From contig SLCI01000021.1 of assembly GCA_007125875.1 (NCBI GenBank), forward strand, positions 1-26,712: a stretch of DNA of 26,712 bases, given 5' to 3'. Below are positions 23,286 through 26,712 of this stretch, in pieces (the first letter of the stretch is position 1; every line of letters starts with the position of its first letter). The DNA comes from Kiritimatiellia bacterium. GTDB taxonomy: Bacteria > Verrucomicrobiota > Kiritimatiellia > SLAD01. The translations under genes and the position numbers were made by a program. Below the pieces are notes generated by a model. That model was given only the letters and a program-made list of their open reading frames with translations, did not search any database and was not told where the DNA came from.

Positions 23286-24956
23286 ATGAGTGGCGATCAA
23301 CCACGACGGCAAAAATGGGAAGGGATGATAAAGCCGACGGTCGGTGTTCATATCGAACAGAACCGGCTGTGCGCCGTCGAGATTCAGCGAGGGGTGATCA
23401 CTGGTTGGACGCAGGCGCTGCTTGAGGGGGATGCGAAAACCGATCCCGCCCGGCAGGCCGCCAGCCTGCGCGACGCGCTCGCGCCTTTTTCATTAAGGCG
23501 CCGGGCTTGTCATTGCTGGGCGCTGGGCGCCCTCCCGAGCCTTCAGATTCGCCTCTTGACGATGCCGAAACCACGCACGGGACAAGCCTCGCAGATGGTG
23601 TATTGGGCGTTCCGTCGCGAACTCCCGTTTGATGCTGAGGCGACCCAATTCGACTACGACGTAGAGTGGGAATATCAGGCGGAGGGTGCCCAGCAGGTTG
23701 ATGTCACGGCCTATACCAGCTTGCGCACCGAGGTGGACGCCCTTCAGGCGCTGTTTGCGGCAGCGGAGGTGCAGCTTGATGGCATCGTCATTCCGCATTT
23801 TGCGCTCCGCAATCTGTGCCGCGCTGACTGGGTGAATCACTCCGCAACGCTTCTGTTGTGTTATGTAGGCGAAGAGTATACCTGCGTGCAGATCATTCAT
23901 CATGGTCGCGTGATGTTGAATCGCGTGTTCATCACCGGAATGCATGCGCTGCGTGCCGCATTTTCGGATCGCTTCCCGGGATGGTCAACGGCGGCAATCT
24001 TGCATCAGTGGTGCACGGCAGAGGCGGCTAAGCAACGCAGCATGTTGGAGCAGGGTATGCCGACGATTAGACGCCTGATGCAACAGGTGGATCGCTCGCT
24101 GGATGCCTTCCTGGTTCAACAAGAACTTGACGAAGATGATGTGCACATCTACATGGCCGGCGAGCTGGCGAGTGTGCCTTGCGTCATGGAAGCCATGCAG
24201 CAAGGGCGCGAATCGGCGGTGACCCCCTTAAACGTCATGACACAGAACCACCTGGCGACGGGGGTGGCTGCACCACAGGACGAACGTGAAGCCCGCTTGT
24301 TGACCATGGCTGCCGGCACCGCGTTGTCGGCGGTTCAGGAGAGTCCGAACCTGCTCTGCCTGAAATCCACGCGTGTGCGCGAGGAGCAAACCCACCAACG
24401 CAACTTCCGGTTGGTGGCCGCCGTCTGTGTTGTGCTGTTTTTGGCGGTGTTGACCGGCTATTTCTTCGGGCAGATCAATGAGCGGAAACGACAAGAAATC
24501 GACGTGCTGCGGACGCAAGTCGAGCGTGCCCGAGAGAACGAGGAACTGGGCGCCATCACCGAATTGATAACCGTTGTCGAGGATCGCAAGGCGGAGCTGC
24601 GTAAACTGATGATGCACTATGCGCCGATTGCCGTGCTTGGGGAAGTCAGCGAGTTAACGCCACCGGAAATCCAGTTGGATATGATCCGCGTTATCTGGGA
24701 CGGTGCCCCCGGCGGTCCCGGCAGTCGAACGCGGGCGGAGGTGGTCGGACGCGTACATGGACCGGTTGCCCAGCGGGCCTCGCATCTGGCGGCGTATGAT
24801 CTCGCCTTGGAGAATGGCCTATTGCTTGACGCGGTGACGGTAACCAAAAGCCAGCCGGGTACTGAGGCGCTGACTTTTGAGATGGGAATCACCTTGAGCC
24901 CGGTCACCAAACCCGCGGACACTTTGACCTCGGTACAGCAGGGAGGTGTGCAATGA
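23286..24956 (+). CDS. PilM-PilN fusion protein (GspL-like inner-membrane platform)
   Basis: A 556-residue protein joining two components that are usually separate. Residues about 15-345 resemble the actin-like cytoplasmic PilM/GspL domain, opening PTVGVHIEQNRLCAVEIQRG and including LLLCYVGEEYTCVQI and HIYMAGELA. A membrane helix at about 375-395 is followed by a coiled coil (400-440) and a PilN-like periplasmic ferredoxin-fold region (about 450-556). The start could be GTG 23268, ATG 23286 or ATG 23325; 23286 has a GAGGGG about ten bases upstream and leaves only a short N-terminal extension. Its stop overlaps the next gene (ATGA at 24953-24956). It would link the cytoplasmic ATPases to the periplasmic alignment proteins. 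Confidence 0.82.
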   Translation: MSGDQPRRQKWEGMIKPTVGVHIEQNRLCAVEIQRGVITGWTQALLEGDAKTDPARQAASLRDALAPFSLRRRACHCWALGALPSLQIRLLTMPKPRTGQASQMVYWAFRRELPFDAEATQFDYDVEWEYQAEGAQQVDVTAYTSLRTEVDALQALFAAAEVQLDGIVIPHFALRNLCRADWVNHSATLLLCYVGEEYTCVQIIHHGRVMLNRVFITGMHALRAAFSDRFPGWSTAAILHQWCTAEAAKQRSMLEQGMPTIRRLMQQVDRSLDAFLVQQELDEDDVHIYMAGELASVPCVMEAMQQGRESAVTPLNVMTQNHLATGVAAPQDEREARLLTMAAGTALSAVQESPNLLCLKSTRVREEQTHQRNFRLVAAVCVVLFLAVLTGYFFGQINERKRQEIDVLRTQVERARENEELGAITELITVVEDRKAELRKLMMHYAPIAVLGEVSELTPPEIQLDMIRVIWDGAPGGPGSRTRAEVVGRVHGPVAQRASHLAAYDLALENGLLLDAVTVTKSQPGTEALTFEMGITLSPVTKPADTLTSVQQGGVQ

Positions 24957-25486
24957 GACTGCCGTCACTCTCTGTCAAATGGCTGTTCTCTTCGGGGGGC
25001 GGCGTCATCATCCTGCTGATCATCGTTGTCGCCGTCGGGCTGCATATTGCGATTCCGCTACGCGAGCACATGAGGCTTCAGGAAGAATTGACGCGGCTCA
25101 GAAATGAGCTGGACACCGCGAACCAGCTCGCGCCACTTCATCTATCTCTGCAGCGCATGATTGCACAGGATGAGTGGAAAGACTTCACGCGCGTTGCGCC
25201 GCAGTTCATTGCGCGGCAGGAAATCATTCGTGTCCCCTCCATGCTGGTCGATCTGGCGGAGGCGCAGGGTGTAGCGTTGATATCCGTCAATCCCGCCGTA
25301 GAAACGACGCCGCGTGGCCGTCGTCTGTTCGTCGATCTGGAGGTGTTAGGAGAATACGGCGCCTTACAACACCTGCTCCGGGCGATCGCCGACTTGCCCT
25401 ACTTCGAAACCTATACCGAGATCACGCTGAGCCGTGATGACGCAAACGATGTAATGCGCGGGAGGTGCGTCCTGTTTGTGGAGTAG
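24953..25486 (+). CDS. PilO/GspM-like alignment protein
   Basis: A 177-residue bitopic membrane protein: one helix at about residues 14-35 (SGGGVIILLIIVVAVGLHIA), a short coiled coil (38-60) and a periplasmic alpha/beta domain with VDLEVLGEYGALQHLLRAIA, a common pattern in PilO. PilO pairs with PilN in the inner membrane to connect the motor platform to PilP and the secretin. Topology and position directly after the PilM-PilN fusion support the call more than primary sequence does; GspM is an equivalent name if the locus is a type II secretion system. The stop is a double TAG TGA. Confidence 0.72.
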   Translation: MRLPSLSVKWLFSSGGGVIILLIIVVAVGLHIAIPLREHMRLQEELTRLRNELDTANQLAPLHLSLQRMIAQDEWKDFTRVAPQFIARQEIIRVPSMLVDLAEAQGVALISVNPAVETTPRGRRLFVDLEVLGEYGALQHLLRAIADLPYFETYTEITLSRDDANDVMRGRCVLFVE

Positions 25487-25491
25487 TGAGG

Positions 25492-25983
25492 ATGAATACA
25501 CGCGAAAAGATACTGGTGTCGGTGATGGTGCTAACGGTGCTCTATGGCGGCTATACCATTGCCATGCAGTTCGTGCGCCGGACGCCAGCCGACGTCCAGG
25601 CGTCAGGCCGTTTGATGGAGGACAAGATGGCGAGCGCGCTGCGCGCCCGTGTCGAGCAAGCGCCCTTACAACCCGTTGAACGCCATGTCCTTCAGCTCGC
25701 CACCACCCCATGGGAGTCACGCCCATTTGGTAACCGGGCCGTGTGGCAACCCGAAGCAGATCCGCGGCAGCGTGAATATCGTTATACCGGCTTCTGTCAG
25801 GTAGGGGAACGGCGGCTCGCCATCATCAACGGCCGCGATTATCAAGTGGGCGATACGATCCGGGACACCGGGTACACGGTGAAGTCGATCGATGCCGCCG
25901 AGGTTTTGCTGAACCATGCTGATACGCGTGAAGTGCGAACGATCCGGTTGGAGAAAGCCGCAATACAGGGAGAAGTGCCATGA
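25492..25983 (+). CDS. PilP/GspC-like pilus or secretion periplasmic protein
   Basis: A 163-residue protein with an N-terminal membrane helix (about residues 5-25, ILVSVMVLTVLYGGYTIAM) and a C-terminal homology-region-like beta domain: YTGFCQVGERRLAIINGRDY followed by VGDTIRDTGYTVKSIDAAEV, the pattern seen in PilP and GspC/GspB. That domain contacts the N0 domain of the secretin. I chose the ATG at 25492; the frame is open earlier, but GGAG at 25479-25482 fits this start, and it leaves the helix right at the N-terminus. Lack of a lipobox makes it less like classical PilP, which is a lipoprotein. Its stop overlaps the secretin ATG (25980-25983). Confidence 0.7.
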   Translation: MNTREKILVSVMVLTVLYGGYTIAMQFVRRTPADVQASGRLMEDKMASALRARVEQAPLQPVERHVLQLATTPWESRPFGNRAVWQPEADPRQREYRYTGFCQVGERRLAIINGRDYQVGDTIRDTGYTVKSIDAAEVLLNHADTREVRTIRLEKAAIQGEVP

Positions 25984-26712
25984 AAACAAGAGGGTGCCAT
26001 TCAATACAGATCCACCCGATCGGGTGGCTGATCGTGCTGGGCTTATGGGTCGGCTGTGCCGCGCCGCCAACCGCCCATCGAGAGCCGGCTTTTTCGAGCT
26101 GGACCGGCTCGGCTGACTATAAACTGCCGGAGATTCCCGCCCAGCGTCCTGATATCCCGTTGCCCCCTGCGGTTACGGCGATGGAACGGGAGGATCCTGC
26201 GCTCGGAGAGGCGGACCCGGAATCTCCCCTGCCAACGGAGACCATTAGTGATCTGGATTTGGTGGGGGTGACGGATGTGGCGACGATCCTTCGGACTATG
26301 GCCCGGGCTGCGGAAGTGAACATATTGATCAGTCCGAATGTGACCGGCGAGCTCGACTTCACCTTTCATAATGTGCCGTGGGACCACGCCTTCCGGGCCG
26401 TGATTGCGTCGGCGGGGCTAACCTATATGTGGGAGGGTGATATTCTGCGCGTAATGACGGTCGACGATATCACGGCGGAACTGAACATTGAGTCGGTTCG
26501 GCGTGAGCGTGAACGAATTCGCGCGGAGCTGCGCGAGACGGAGCCGCTGCATCTGCAGGTATTTCCCATTCACTATGTGCGCGCGCGCGGAGTAGGGGAT
26601 ACGGTTCGCACGATGTTGGTCGGCCCGATTGGTGAGGTCCGTGAGACCCTGTGGACCCAGCGTGCAAACGTCACGGTGGATGAGGAGAACAATGCGATTG
26701 TGGTTCATGCTA
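25980..26712 (+). CDS. secretin lipoprotein, N-terminal part (PilQ/GspD/MshL-like)
   Basis: The open frame runs off the window end, so only the first 244 residues are seen. The signal peptide ends GLWVGCAAPP with a lipobox, C26 being lipidated, so the protein should reach the outer membrane as a lipoprotein. A Pro/Glu-rich linker (about 30-88) precedes an N0/STN domain (about 91-162), with VTDVATILRTMARAAEVNIL and NVTGELDFTFHNVPWDHAF, typical of secretin N-termini. An N1-type domain begins near 189 (PLHLQVFPIHYVRARGVGDT). The pore-forming domain is outside the window. It forms the outer-membrane gate for the machine encoded upstream. Confidence 0.9.
   Translation, partial: MKTRGCHSIQIHPIGWLIVLGLWVGCAAPPTAHREPAFSSWTGSADYKLPEIPAQRPDIPLPPAVTAMEREDPALGEADPESPLPTETISDLDLVGVTDVATILRTMARAAEVNILISPNVTGELDFTFHNVPWDHAFRAVIASAGLTYMWEGDILRVMTVDDITAELNIESVRRERERIRAELRETEPLHLQVFPIHYVRARGVGDTVRTMLVGPIGEVRETLWTQRANVTVDEENNAIVVHA

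Noticed and set aside
22359..23351. 330-residue minus-strand open frame opposite the TPR gene
   Set aside because: It lies antisense to a gene with clear TPR and signal-peptide features; its translation is rich in Arg, Pro, His and Ser without any domain, as expected of a shadow frame.
25465..25491. Longer start for the PilP/GspC-like gene at 25465
   Set aside because: It would overlap the PilO-like coding region by 22 bases and place a polar extension before the membrane helix; the ATG at 25492 has better ribosome-site spacing.

Overview
The window is dense bacterial DNA from a Gram-negative organism: it encodes a TolC-like outer-membrane factor, two RND efflux pumps, a secretin and lipoproteins. 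The gene order trpS-scpA-scpB-pheA-hisC-tyrA-aroA-cmk-plsC, together with GGAGGGACG..CTCCGT..CGTCC-type intergenic hairpins, reminds me of the PVC group, especially Kiritimatiellota-like genomes. That assignment comes from memory of gene order, not from a search, and should be held loosely.

Layout. (1) 161-8418, plus strand: a tightly packed housekeeping block. It holds tryptophanyl-tRNA synthetase, the condensin partners ScpA and ScpB, a fused chorismate mutase/prephenate dehydratase, a HisC-type aminotransferase, prephenate dehydrogenase, EPSP synthase, CMP kinase and a PlsC-type acyltransferase. Most junctions overlap by a few bases, so it probably acts as one operon. A few codons of an upstream plus-strand gene may end at base 70. 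(2) 8419-8753: a gene-free convergent junction with two diverged copies of a ~120-nt element whose hairpins show paired substitutions. (3) 8754-14599, minus strand: TolC-like factor, lipoprotein adaptor, AcrB-like RND pump and a DoxX protein. (4) 14779-20619, minus strand: an ArsR-type regulator, then an adaptor, a second and different RND pump, a 56-aa DUF6132-like protein and two half-length YeeE/YedE (sulfur transport) proteins. A strong promoter overlaps a perfect 13-nt palindrome just upstream of the regulator. This cluster has no outer-membrane factor, but one lies just downstream in cluster 3. (5) 21003-26712, plus strand: the first part of a type IV pilus or type II secretion-like locus. 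It holds a PilT-type ATPase, a secreted coiled-coil/TPR protein, a PilM-PilN fusion, a PilO-like and a PilP/GspC-like protein, and a lipoprotein secretin cut by the window end.

How the parts work together. Block 1 joins aromatic amino-acid synthesis from shikimate to Phe and Tyr with growth functions (tRNA charging, chromosome organisation, CMP recycling, phospholipid synthesis). Clusters 3 and 4 together make one or two tripartite efflux systems; the YeeE halves and DUF6132 suggest that cluster 4 handles a sulfur compound under ArsR control. Cluster 5 encodes the motor, inner-membrane platform, alignment proteins and outer-membrane pore of one envelope machine. The best candidates for something undescribed are the ArsR-RND-DUF6132-split YeeE module, the paired structured intergenic elements, and the pilus-like locus with its PilMN fusion and embedded TPR protein.
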